NCBI GenBank assembly: GCA_026125795.1 | Contig: JAHCKM010000004.1 | Span: forward strand, 868,001 to 932,000 | Origin: Burkholderiaceae bacterium | GTDB taxonomy: Bacteria > Pseudomonadota > Gammaproteobacteria > Burkholderiales > Burkholderiaceae_C | Reading direction: 5' to 3' | DNA length: 64,000 nucleotides | Part shown: positions 8,369 through 16,177 of the stretch, piece after piece | Numbering within the stretch: position 1 is the stretch's first letter | Layout: each line of letters opens with the position of its first letter | Made by a program: the position numbers and the translations under genes | Notes under the pieces: model-generated | What the model saw: only the letters and a program-made list of their open reading frames with translations | Databases searched by the model: none | Told to the model about the DNA's origin: nothing

Positions 8369-8518
8369 ATGACGCCAGTCCGCATGCCGGGCAACTCGGC
8401 GGCACGCTCGCTGGCGTCGGCGCGGCGCGACGGCATCGTCTACGACAACGCCACGTTGGTCGCGCTGCAACGTTGCGCGCGTCAGCTCGGCGCTGCCCCC
8501 TTCGAGGAGACCCACTGA
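8369..8518 (+). CDS. 49-residue mini-protein of unknown function
   Basis: A short open frame with its own ribosome-binding site (ACGAGGA, 8 bases before the ATG at 8369), filling the gap between the IlvD stop (8354) and the next RraA. Its TGA overlaps the RraA ATG (TGATG at 8516-8520). The product is basic, without an obvious signal or membrane segment; it begins MTPVRMPGNSAARS and contains the stretch YDNATLVALQRCARQLG, which could form a helix. I recognise no family. It may be a real small protein, a coupling leader for the second RraA, or a remnant of a larger gene. Confidence 0.55.
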   Translation: MTPVRMPGNSAARSLASARRDGIVYDNATLVALQRCARQLGAAPFEETH

Positions 8519-9243
8519 TGCTCAAACCCGAGACCCGCCAGAAGCTGATGGCGGTCAGCACCGCGACGATCTGCACCGCGCTGTTCAAGCGCGGCCTGCG
8601 CACGCAGTTCATCCAGGACGTGCGGCCGGTCAACACCCAGCGCGACCCCAGGACGCCCAACATGGTGGGCGAAGCCTTCACGCTGCGCTACATCCCGGCG
8701 CGCGAGGACCTGAATCCCATCAGCGTGTTCCAGGACCGTGCGCATCCGCAGCGCAAGGCCGTGGAGGAGTGTCCACCGGGCGCGGTGTTCGTGATCGACA
8801 GCCGCAAGGACGCGCGTGCCGCGTCGGCCGGATCGATTCTGGTCACGCGCCTGATGAAGCGCGGCGTCGCTGGGATCGTGACCGACGGCGGCTTTCGCGA
8901 CTCGCCCGAGATCGCGCAGCTCGCGATCCCCGCGTACCACAGCCGCCCGAGCGCGCCGACCAACCTCACGGTGCACCAGGCGCTCGACATCAACGTGCCC
9001 ATCGGCTGCGGCGACGCGCCGGTGTGGCCGGGTGACGTGATCGTCGGCGACGGCGAGGGCGTGGTCGTGATCCCGGCACACCTGGCCGACGAGATCGCGG
9101 AGGAGGCCACCGAGATGACCGCGTTCGAAGACTTCGTGACCGAAAGGGTCCAGGAGGGGCAGTCGATTCTGGGGCTGTATCCTCCCACCGACGAGCGCAA
9201 CCGCGACGCGTTTGCCGCCTGGCGCAAGTCCAAGGGGCGCTGA
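8518..9243 (+). CDS. RraA-family (HMG/CHA-aldolase-like) protein, copy 2
   Basis: A 241-residue paralogue of the protein at 5366, sharing the FTLRYIPARED, AVFVIDSRKD, SILVTRLMKRGV and VTDGGFRDSPE blocks (Arg127, Asp128, Glu131). The residue 21 before Arg127, acidic in characterised aldolases, reads Ser106. It may cleave or tautomerise the 2-keto-3-deoxy acid made by the upstream dehydratase; this is inference from the operon. The ATG at 8518 overlaps the mini-gene stop. The ATG and following MLKPETRQKL match the usual N-terminal helix of the family. Confidence 0.85.
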   Translation: MLKPETRQKLMAVSTATICTALFKRGLRTQFIQDVRPVNTQRDPRTPNMVGEAFTLRYIPAREDLNPISVFQDRAHPQRKAVEECPPGAVFVIDSRKDARAASAGSILVTRLMKRGVAGIVTDGGFRDSPEIAQLAIPAYHSRPSAPTNLTVHQALDINVPIGCGDAPVWPGDVIVGDGEGVVVIPAHLADEIAEEATEMTAFEDFVTERVQEGQSILGLYPPTDERNRDAFAAWRKSKGR

Positions 9244-9286
9244 CCCGCGCGGCCCCGCGGCCGTCGCCCAAAGAAGGAGATGACCG

Positions 9287-9646
9287 ATGGGTGTGTATGT
9301 CGATGGCTTCGTGCTGCCGGTGCCGAAGAAGAAGATCGATGCCTACCGCAAGCTGGCTCGCAAGGCCGGCAAGGTGTGGATGGAGCACGGTGCCCTGGCT
9401 TTCCACGAGAACGTGGCCGACGACGTGAAAGCCGGCAAGGTCACGTCGTTCCCGCAGGCCGTCAAGCTGAAGAAGGACGAGGTCGTCGTCTTCTCGTGGA
9501 TCGTCTTCCGGTCGCGCAAGGAGCGCGACAAGATCAACACCAAGGTCATGAAGGATCCGCGCATCGCCGGTATGGATGGCCAGGACATGCCGTTCGACGC
9601 CAGGCGCATGTTCTGGGGCGGCTTCAAGCAACTGGTGGCGCTGTGA
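9287..9646 (+). CDS. DUF1428 (YbaA-like) protein
   Basis: A 119-residue protein with the complete DUF1428 pattern: YVDGFVLPVPK at the N terminus, AFHENVADDV, EVVVFSWI, then RD-x-INTKVMKDPR and the C-terminal MPFDARRMFWGGF. It is a dimeric ferredoxin-like (ABM/EthD-type) fold of unknown function, often found in proteobacterial catabolic operons. An AAGGAG site precedes the ATG at 9287. It lies within the same plus-strand run as the RraA/IlvD genes, 43 bases after copy 2. Confidence 0.9.
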   Translation: MGVYVDGFVLPVPKKKIDAYRKLARKAGKVWMEHGALAFHENVADDVKAGKVTSFPQAVKLKKDEVVVFSWIVFRSRKERDKINTKVMKDPRIAGMDGQDMPFDARRMFWGGFKQLVAL

Positions 9647-9716
9647 GCCCCGCGCGGCCGCCCGAAGGGACTCAGCCCCCGCTCGGCGGGGAGGCGCGAA
9701 GCGCCAGGGGTGCCCG
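9644..9716 (+). repeat. Type A intercistronic palindromic repeat, copy A1
   Basis: The element begins with the TGA stop of the DUF1428 gene (TGAGCCCCGC) and runs to the HAD start codon. It contains GGCCGCCCGAAGGG, a CCCCGC/GCGGGG stem and a GGCGC-GAA-GCGCC hairpin, and ends in AGGGGTGC, which supplies the next gene's ribosome-binding site. It is nearly identical to the element at 50066-50137 on the other strand. Confidence 0.85.
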
Positions 9717-10427
9717 ATGACGGCCCTGCGCGCGCTGGTGTTCGACGTGTTCGGCACGCTGGTCGACTGGCGCGGCTCGATCGCGCGCGAGTCGCAGGCG
9801 GTGCTTAGCTCCCGCGGCGTGAGCCTTGACTGGCCTGCGTTCGCCGACGCGTGGCGCGCGCAGTACCAACCGGCGATGGAAGAGGTGCGCACCGGGCAGA
9901 TCCCGTTCTCCAAGCTCGACGTGCTGCACCGGCGCAACCTCGAGGTGGTGCTGCAGGAGTTCGGCATCCGCGACCTCGACGAGGCGACCAAGGTGCACTT
10001 GAACCTCGCGTGGCACCGGCTCGACGCGTGGCCCGACGTCGCCCGGGGATTGCAGCGGTTGCGCGAGCGCTACCGCATCGCGCCGTGCAGCAACGGCAAT
10101 ATCTCGCTGATGGTCGACCTGGCGCGGCGCAACGGCCTGCCATGGGACGCGATCCTCGGCGCCGAGATCGCGCACGACTACAAGCCCAAGGCCATCGTCT
10201 ACCAGTCGGCTGCCGCGGCCTTCGACTGCACCCCGCACGAGGTGCTGATGGTCGCCGCGCACAGCAACGACCTCGCCGCCGCGGCCAGTGCGGGCCTGCG
10301 CACCGCGCACGTCGCGCGCCCGGATGAAAAAGGCCCCGGCCGCGGCGAGTCCGCGCCCAGCGTGCCGGTGGACCTCGCGGCGCGCGACCTGCTGCACCTG
10401 GCCGACCAGCTCGACGCGTTGCATTGA
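9717..10427 (+). CDS. Haloacid dehalogenase type II (HAD superfamily)
   Basis: A 236-residue HAD hydrolase. Motif I is LVFDVFGTLVDWR with nucleophile Asp10; a helical cap follows (residues about 15-90); motif II is PCSNGNISLM, motif III the lysine of HDYKPKAIVYQ, and motif IV is VAAHSNDLAAAASAG. This arrangement with VDW after motif I marks the L-2-haloacid dehalogenase group, though many members act on other substrates such as glycolate derivatives. In a sugar-acid operon a phosphatase or detoxification role is also possible. The ATG at 9717 follows repeat A1, which provides AGGGG as ribosome-binding site. Confidence 0.85.
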   Translation: MTALRALVFDVFGTLVDWRGSIARESQAVLSSRGVSLDWPAFADAWRAQYQPAMEEVRTGQIPFSKLDVLHRRNLEVVLQEFGIRDLDEATKVHLNLAWHRLDAWPDVARGLQRLRERYRIAPCSNGNISLMVDLARRNGLPWDAILGAEIAHDYKPKAIVYQSAAAAFDCTPHEVLMVAAHSNDLAAAASAGLRTAHVARPDEKGPGRGESAPSVPVDLAARDLLHLADQLDALH

Positions 10428-10441
10428 CGGAGATTTCGCCC

Positions 10442-11335
10442 ATGAGCACACCCATCGGCGTGATCGGCCTGGGCGCCATGGGGCGCGGCATGGCCGGGTC
10501 GCTGCGACGCGCCGGTTATGCGGTGCACGTGTTCGACGTGCGCCCGGATGCCGTGCAGGCCTTCGCGGCGGAGGGCGGTGTCGGCTGCTCGAGCCCGGCG
10601 GACATGGCCGCGCGCTGTGAGATCGTGGTGAGTGTTGTGGTCAACGCCGCGCAGACCGAGGAGGTGCTGTTCGGCGCGTCAGGTGCCGTCGAGGCGATGC
10701 AGCCGGGCGCGTTGTTCGTGATGTGCTCGACCGTCGACCCCAACGTGTCGATCGGATTCGAGAAGCGCCTTGGCGAGCGCGGCATCCTGTACCTTGACGC
10801 GCCGATCTCCGGCGGCGCCGCCAAGGCCGCATCGGGACAGATGACGATGATGACGGCCGGCAAGCCCGAGGCGTATGCGAAGGCCGGCAAGGCCCTCGAT
10901 GCGATGGCCGCGCAGGTCTACAAGCTCGGCAACCAGGCGGGCAACGGCAGCAAGGTGAAGATCATCAACCAGCTGCTCGCCGGCGTGCACATCGCCGCGG
11001 CTGCCGAGGCCATGGCGCTCGGATTGCGCGAAGGCGTGGACCCGGCGGCGCTGTACGAGGTGATCACGCACAGCGCGGGCAACAGTTGGATGTTCGAGAA
11101 CCGCATGGCGCATGTGCTGGCGGCCGACTACACGCCGCTGTCGGCGGTGGACATCTTCGTGAAGGACCTGGGGCTCGTGCTCGACACCGCGCGCGCCAGC
11201 AAGTTTCCGCTGCCGCTGGCATCGACCGCGCACCAGATGTTCATGCAGGCCTCGAGCGCCGGCTTCGGACGCGAGGACGACGCGGCGGTGATCAAGATCT
11301 TTCCTGGCATCACGCTGCCGAAGAAGAAATCCTGA
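10442..11335 (+). CDS. ltnD: L-threonate dehydrogenase (3-hydroxyisobutyrate dehydrogenase family)
   Basis: A 297-residue beta-hydroxyacid dehydrogenase. The NAD-binding GLGAMG is at residues 9-14, the substrate-binding block DAPISGGAAKAASG at 119-132, and the catalytic lysine Lys173 lies in KVKIINQLLAG. Assignment as LtnD, which oxidises L-threonate to 2-oxo-tetronate, rests on the block that follows: otnK, otnC and otnI in the same direction. The ATG at 10442 (MSTPIGVIG) is preferred over an ATG six codons upstream because GGAGA is correctly spaced from it. Related dehydrogenases such as tartronate semialdehyde reductase look similar, so the substrate rests on context. Confidence 0.85.
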   Translation: MSTPIGVIGLGAMGRGMAGSLRRAGYAVHVFDVRPDAVQAFAAEGGVGCSSPADMAARCEIVVSVVVNAAQTEEVLFGASGAVEAMQPGALFVMCSTVDPNVSIGFEKRLGERGILYLDAPISGGAAKAASGQMTMMTAGKPEAYAKAGKALDAMAAQVYKLGNQAGNGSKVKIINQLLAGVHIAAAAEAMALGLREGVDPAALYEVITHSAGNSWMFENRMAHVLAADYTPLSAVDIFVKDLGLVLDTARASKFPLPLASTAHQMFMQASSAGFGREDDAAVIKIFPGITLPKKKS

Positions 11336-11337
11336 GC

Positions 11338-12618
11338 ATGACCATGCTGCTGCTCGGCGCGATCGCCGACGACTTCACCGGCGCCACCGATCTGGCCAAC
11401 ACGTTGGTGCGCGGTGGGCTGCGCTGCGTGCAGACCATCGGTGTGCCCGACGGCCAGCTCGATACCGAGGCCGACGCGGTGGTCGTGGCGCTGAAGTCAC
11501 GCACGATCGCCGCGGCCGATGCGGTGGCGCAGTCGCTCGCTGCGCTGCGCTGGCTGCAGGCCCAGCACGCCGAACAGATCTATTTCAAGTACTGCTCCAC
11601 CTTCGACAGCACGCCACAAGGCAATATCGGTCCGGTGACCGAGGCGCTGCTCGACACGCTGCACGGCCCGGGCCAGGGCTTCACGATCGCCTGCCCGGCG
11701 TTCCCGACCAACCAGCGCACGGTGTTCAAGGGCCACCTGTTCGTCGGCGACGTGCTGCTCAGCGACAGCGGCATGCGCAACCACCCGCTGACGCCGATGA
11801 CCGATGCGAACCTGGTGCGCGTGCTGCAGGCGCAGACACAACGCAAGGTCGGCTTGGTCGCGCACGAGGTGATCGCGCAGGGCGTCGCCGCGATCCGCAA
11901 GCGCTTCGACGGGCTGCGCGCCGACGGCGTCGGCATCGCGGTGCTCGATGCGATCTCCGACGCCGACCTGATGCAGATCGGGCTCGCGTTGGCCGATGTC
12001 AAGCTCGTCACCGCCGGCTCGGGCATCGCGATGGGTCTGCCGCAGAACTGGGTCGCACACGGCGCGCTCGCCCACGCCAACGTGCAAGCGCTGCCGGCGG
12101 TGAGCGGCCGCGACGCGGTGGTGTCGGGCAGCTGCTCGGTGGCGACCAACGCCCAGGTGCGGCACTTTCGCGACCAGGGCCGGCCCGCGCTGCAGCTCGA
12201 TCCGATGGCGCTGGCCGCCAGCGACGACGCGCTCGCACGTGCGCTTGCGTGGTGCGACGCGCAGCCTCCCGATGGCCCGCTGCTGGTCTATGCCACCGCC
12301 GAGCCGGCAGAGGTTCAGCGCGCGCAGGCCGAGCTCGGCGTCGCGCGTGCCGGCGAGTTGGTCGAACATGCGCTGGCCCGCATCGCGCGCGGTCTGGTCG
12401 AGCGCGGCGTGCGCCGTCTGGTGGTGGCCGGCGGCGAGACCTCGGGTGCGGTGGTGCAGGCTCTCGGCATCACGCAGCTCGCGATCGGCGCGCAGATCGA
12501 CCCCGGCGTGCCCTGGACCGCGGCACGCTCGCCGGCGTGCAACGGCGATTGGCTGCACCTGGCGCTGAAATCGGGCAACTTCGGCAGCACCGATTTCTTC
12601 ACCAAGGCGTTCGCATGA
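11338..12618 (+). CDS. otnK: 3-oxo-tetronate kinase (four-carbon acid sugar kinase, DUF1537)
   Basis: A 426-residue kinase of the former DUF1537 family. The N-terminal domain opens LLGAIADDFTGATDLANTLVRGG, the hallmark sugar-binding segment; FKYCSTFDSTPQGNIGP follows; the C-terminal nucleotide-binding part has VVAGGETSGAVVQALG. OtnK phosphorylates 3-oxo-tetronate at C4. It starts 2 bases after ltnD and precedes otnC and otnI, the same enzyme set described for L-threonate and D-erythronate catabolism. The 3' end runs into a type A repeat. Confidence 0.92.
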   Translation: MTMLLLGAIADDFTGATDLANTLVRGGLRCVQTIGVPDGQLDTEADAVVVALKSRTIAAADAVAQSLAALRWLQAQHAEQIYFKYCSTFDSTPQGNIGPVTEALLDTLHGPGQGFTIACPAFPTNQRTVFKGHLFVGDVLLSDSGMRNHPLTPMTDANLVRVLQAQTQRKVGLVAHEVIAQGVAAIRKRFDGLRADGVGIAVLDAISDADLMQIGLALADVKLVTAGSGIAMGLPQNWVAHGALAHANVQALPAVSGRDAVVSGSCSVATNAQVRHFRDQGRPALQLDPMALAASDDALARALAWCDAQPPDGPLLVYATAEPAEVQRAQAELGVARAGELVEHALARIARGLVERGVRRLVVAGGETSGAVVQALGITQLAIGAQIDPGVPWTAARSPACNGDWLHLALKSGNFGSTDFFTKAFA

Positions 12619-12688
12619 GCGCCGTACGGCCGCTCCGAAGGCGCACGCTCCCCCGCGGGGGGAAGGCCCGCAGGGCCAAGGGGGCACC
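12616..12688 (+). repeat. Type A intercistronic palindromic repeat, copy A3
   Basis: The element starts with the otnK TGA (TGAGCGCCGT) and ends immediately before the otnC ATG. It holds ACGGCCGCTCCGAAGG, a CCCCCGCGGGGG palindrome and a GGCCCGCAGGGCC hairpin; its last bases AAGGGGGCACC provide the otnC ribosome-binding site. It resembles the element at 51212-51287 most closely. Confidence 0.75.
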
Positions 12689-13339
12689 ATGACGCCGCAG
12701 GCTTTGCGCAGCGAGATCTGCCGCGTCGGCGCCTCGCTGTACATGCGCGGCTACGTGCACGCGAGCGCCGGCAACATCAGTGCGCGCACTGACACCATCA
12801 CCCTGATCACGCCGACCGACGCCTGTCTGGGCACGCTGGAGGCCACGCGTCTGGCCGAAGTGAACGCGCACGGCGAGCAGACGACCGGCGACCGCGCATC
12901 GAAAACCCTCGCGCTGCACCGCGCGGTCTACGCCGCCGAGCCCGAGGCGCGCTGCGTCATCCACACGCACGCCACCCACTTGGTCGCGTTGACGTTGGCC
13001 GGCGTGTGGAGCGCCGACGACATCGTGCCGCCGCTCACCCCGTACTACGTGATGAAGGTCGGCCACGTGCCGCTGATCCCGTACCACCGCCCGGGCGACC
13101 CGGCGGTGGCGGCGCTGGTGGCGCAGCGCATCGCGCGCGCGCACGAGCGCGGCGCGCCGATCCGCGCGGTGATGCTCGAGCGCCTCGGGCCGGTGGTGTG
13201 GCACCGCACGCCGGCCGAAGCGAGCGCCGTGCTCGAGGAGCTCGAGGAAACCGCGCGGCTGTGGCTGATGACCAAGGCCGTGCCGCTCACCGACGCGCAC
13301 ATCGCCGAGCTGCGCACGCACTTCGACGCACACTGGTAG
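12689..13339 (+). CDS. otnC: 3-oxo-tetronate 4-phosphate decarboxylase (class II aldolase/adducin family)
   Basis: A 216-residue class II aldolase-fold protein. The GNIS motif is at residues 28-31 and the metal-binding histidines lie in VIHTHATH (His92, His94). OtnC members of this family decarboxylate 3-oxo-tetronate 4-phosphate to dihydroxyacetone phosphate. The length matches the family, and the position between otnK and otnI supports the assignment over the similar L-fuculose- or ribulose-phosphate enzymes. The start is set by the strong AAGGGGG at the end of repeat A3. Confidence 0.9.
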   Translation: MTPQALRSEICRVGASLYMRGYVHASAGNISARTDTITLITPTDACLGTLEATRLAEVNAHGEQTTGDRASKTLALHRAVYAAEPEARCVIHTHATHLVALTLAGVWSADDIVPPLTPYYVMKVGHVPLIPYHRPGDPAVAALVAQRIARAHERGAPIRAVMLERLGPVVWHRTPAEASAVLEELEETARLWLMTKAVPLTDAHIAELRTHFDAHW

Positions 13340-13347
13340 AGACAGCC

Positions 13348-14172
13348 ATGCCCCGTTTCGCCGCCAACCTGAGCATGCTCTATCCGGAGCATGAATTCCT
13401 CGACCGCTTCGCCGCCGCGGCGGCCGATGGCTTCAAGGCCGTCGAGTACCTGTTCCCCTATGCGCACGAGGCCCGGCTGCTCGCCGCACGGCTGCGCGAC
13501 CACGGCCTGCAGCAGGTGTTGTTCAACGGCCCGCCGGGCGACTGGGAGCGTGGCGAACGCGGCATGGCGGCTCTGCCCGGGCGCGAAGATGAGTTCCGGC
13601 GTTCGATCGACAGCGCCCTGCAGTACGCGCAGGCGCTGCAATGCCCACGTGTGCATGTGATGGCCGGGATCGCGCCGGCCGGCGTCGAACGCGCGAAGCT
13701 GCTCGCAACCTACCAAGCCAACCTCGCGTGGGCCGCGCAGCAGGCCGCAAGCACCGGCGTCACCTGCCTGATCGAGCCGATCAACACGCGCGACATCCCG
13801 GGCTTCGTGCTCAACCGGCAGGACGAAGCGCACCGCATCGTGCAGCAGGTGGGCGCGCCGAACCTGAAGGTGCAGATGGACCTGTACCACTGCCAGATCG
13901 TCGAGGGCGACGTGGCGATGAAGATCCGCCGGTACCTGCCCTCAGGCCGCGTGGGCCACATCCAGATCGCCGGCGTGCCCGAGCGCCACGAGCCCGACAT
14001 CGGTGAGATGAACTACGGGTACCTGTTCGCTGTCATCGACGAAGTCTCGGCCGCATGTGGTTGGGACGGCTGGATCGGCTGCGAATACCGGCCGAGCCGC
14101 GGCGCGGCAAAGGGCGGAACCAGCACCGGCCTGGGCTGGCTCACGCAGGCACGGCGTCGCTCACCAGCTTGA
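13348..14172 (+). CDS. otnI: 2-oxo-tetronate isomerase (hydroxypyruvate isomerase-like TIM barrel)
   Basis: A 274-residue xylose-isomerase-like TIM barrel. It has [18 protein letters not shown] at the start, [24 protein letters not shown] (probable catalytic Glu), MDLYHCQ and the C-terminal GCEYRPSRG with a second Glu. This pattern is that of Hyi/OtnI. In an otnKC operon it should interconvert 2-oxo- and 3-oxo-tetronate; hydroxypyruvate isomerase is the alternative. The ATG at 13348 is 8 bases after otnC. Its last 32 bases overlap the 3' end of the convergent diguanylate cyclase gene. Confidence 0.9.
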   Translation: MPRFAANLSMLYPEHEFLDRFAAAAADGFKAVEYLFPYAHEARLLAARLRDHGLQQVLFNGPPGDWERGERGMAALPGREDEFRRSIDSALQYAQALQCPRVHVMAGIAPAGVERAKLLATYQANLAWAAQQAASTGVTCLIEPINTRDIPGFVLNRQDEAHRIVQQVGAPNLKVQMDLYHCQIVEGDVAMKIRRYLPSGRVGHIQIAGVPERHEPDIGEMNYGYLFAVIDEVSAACGWDGWIGCEYRPSRGAAKGGTSTGLGWLTQARRRSPA

Positions 14173-16060
14173 AACAGTTGCGCCCGGCCTTCTTGGCCGC
14201 GTAGAGCGCGTCGTCGGCGCGGGCCACGAAGCCGAAAATGCCCTCGTGCGCGTTCGGCACCGCCGATATCGCGCCAAGGCTGATGCTCAGCGGCACGCGC
14301 TCGCCGCGATGGATGAAGGCGATCGCCTCCACCGCGCGGCGCAGCCTTTCGGCGACCACCGGCACCTGTTCGGGCGGTGTCGACGGCAGCATCACGGCAA
14401 ACTCCTCGCCGCCGTAGCGCGCCACCAGGTCATTCAGACGGCTGACGGTGGCCGCGAGCGTGGCCGCCACCAGCTTCAGGCATTCGTCGCCGCCGACGTG
14501 GCCGACCGTGTCGTTGATCCGCTTGAAATGATCGATGTCAATCATGATCAGCGTCAGCGGGACCAGGTTGCGCGTGGCGCGCTCGTATTCGTTGCGCAGC
14601 GCGTCGTCGAAGTAGCGGCGGTTGTAGACCTTGGTCAAGCCGTCGGTGATGCTCAGCTTGGAGAGCTCGCTGTTGGCCGCAGCCAGGTCCTTCATCGCCT
14701 GTTGCAGCTCCTGCGTGCGTTGGGCTACGCGCCGCTCGAGCTCTTCGTTGGTGCGCTGCTGCAAGGCGAGCGCCTCGGCCTGCGCCTGGATCTTGTGCTC
14801 GCGCTCCACCTCGAGCTGCCGTGTCGCCTCGAGGGCCCTCAGCTGTGCCACCTCTTTCGATGTGCGCTCGCGCTTGATGCGATCGGCCAGCGCGATCGAC
14901 AGCAGCACGGTTTCCACCACAAAGCCGATGTGCTGCGCGTTCTCGACCAGCCAGCCGCCGTCGATCAGGCCAAAGCTGAACAGCGACGTGGCGATGCTCG
15001 CCACCGCGATCGTGGCCCACGCGATCGCGAAGTAGCGCGCGGCCAGGTGACCCTGCAGCAGCAGGAACACCGAGGTGTAGATCACCGCCAGCGCCTCGAA
15101 CAGGCCGACGCTGCGCGAGATCGGGTCCACCACATGCGCCGGCAGCACCAGCAGCAGCGGGATCTGCACGCACCAGAAGACGATCAGGCCCTGGTTGATG
15201 CGGTTCAGGTGCGGACGCGCATGCTTGAGGTCGAGAAAGCGCCGGATGAAGGTTGCCGCCGCCAGGAACGACACGCAGCCGAAGAAGTGGAACGCATGGG
15301 TCTGCAGCCACAGGCTGTCGGGCCACAGGTAGAGGCGGTCGAATCCGGTGCCCGCCGCCTCGAACAGGATCACCGCCGCCAGGTACAACGAGTAGTCGAG
15401 GTAGCTGCGGTCGCGCGTGAACACCAGCAGGCTCAGGTTGTACAGCAGCATCACCAGCAGCACGCCGAACAGCGCGCCGAAGAACGCGGTGTCGGTCACT
15501 TGCTTGGAGCGATACGCGTCCTGGCGCCAGACCTTGAGCGGCACGGTGTACTGATCGGCCTGCACGCGCAGCAGCACGGTGGCGCGCTGCCCGGCGTGCA
15601 GCGGCAGCTCGAAGCGATACGAAGGATCGCGCGCGGCGCCCGCGCTCAGGGGCTCGCCGATGGCGGCGCGCATTGGCGCATGCCACGTGCCGGCATCGGG
15701 ATCGAGCCGGTGCAGGTCGACCGCATGCAATTGCGGCCAGTCGATCGCCAACAGCCAGTCGGGAGACGGCGATCCGTCGTTGCGCACGGTGAAGCGGATC
15801 CACAGCGCGGCCGGCAGATGCGACAAGTTGACCTTCTTGCCGCCGTGCTGCACCCAGCGTGACGCGGCCGCGCCGGACATGACTTGCTCACGCGTCAGTG
15901 GCTCGCCGGGACGCTCGTGCAGCAGCTCGACCCCTTGCTCAATCCACATCGACGCGGCCGGCGCCGCGAGCACGGTCTCGTTCGGAGCGGCCGTGGCCGG
16001 CAGTGCGAACAGGCTGCACGCCAGCAGCCACACGATCGCACCGAAACAGCTGCGCACCAT
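14141..16060 (-). CDS. Membrane diguanylate cyclase (7TMR-DISMED2 sensor, 7TM, GGDEF)
   Basis: A 639-residue membrane protein. In order: signal peptide (1-24), an extracytoplasmic 7TMR-DISM beta-sandwich (about 35-175, with [13 protein letters not shown]), seven membrane helices (about 190-400), a coiled coil (about 405-475), and a GGDEF domain. The active-site loop is RYGGEEF with GGEEF at 550-554, and an allosteric I-site RxxD is present at Arg541-Asp544, so it should make c-di-GMP with product inhibition. The periplasmic domain probably binds a carbohydrate-like ligand. Its gene converges on otnI and overlaps it by 32 bases; no link to that pathway is shown. Confidence 0.92.
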   Translation of the reverse strand: MVRSCFGAIVWLLACSLFALPATAAPNETVLAAPAASMWIEQGVELLHERPGEPLTREQVMSGAAASRWVQHGGKKVNLSHLPAALWIRFTVRNDGSPSPDWLLAIDWPQLHAVDLHRLDPDAGTWHAPMRAAIGEPLSAGAARDPSYRFELPLHAGQRATVLLRVQADQYTVPLKVWRQDAYRSKQVTDTAFFGALFGVLLVMLLYNLSLLVFTRDRSYLDYSLYLAAVILFEAAGTGFDRLYLWPDSLWLQTHAFHFFGCVSFLAAATFIRRFLDLKHARPHLNRINQGLIVFWCVQIPLLLVLPAHVVDPISRSVGLFEALAVIYTSVFLLLQGHLAARYFAIAWATIAVASIATSLFSFGLIDGGWLVENAQHIGFVVETVLLSIALADRIKRERTSKEVAQLRALEATRQLEVEREHKIQAQAEALALQQRTNEELERRVAQRTQELQQAMKDLAAANSELSKLSITDGLTKVYNRRYFDDALRNEYERATRNLVPLTLIMIDIDHFKRINDTVGHVGGDECLKLVAATLAATVSRLNDLVARYGGEEFAVMLPSTPPEQVPVVAERLRRAVEAIAFIHRGERVPLSISLGAISAVPNAHEGIFGFVARADDALYAAKKAGRNCFKLVSDAVPA

Positions 16061-16177
16061 CGATCCTTGCCCGGAAGACTATCGGTGGTATCGGCAGCCC
16101 CGGTCGTGCGCTGAAGGGCACCGCAGGACCATCGCGCGTGACAAGTTCCATCGGCGGCCACGCCGCCGCCGGCGGCG

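Noticed and set aside
14057-15862. 601-codon plus-strand frame opposite the diguanylate cyclase
   Set aside because: Composition is that of a mirrored GC-rich gene (runs of Arg, His, Gln, Ala) and no ribosome-binding site or domain is visible.
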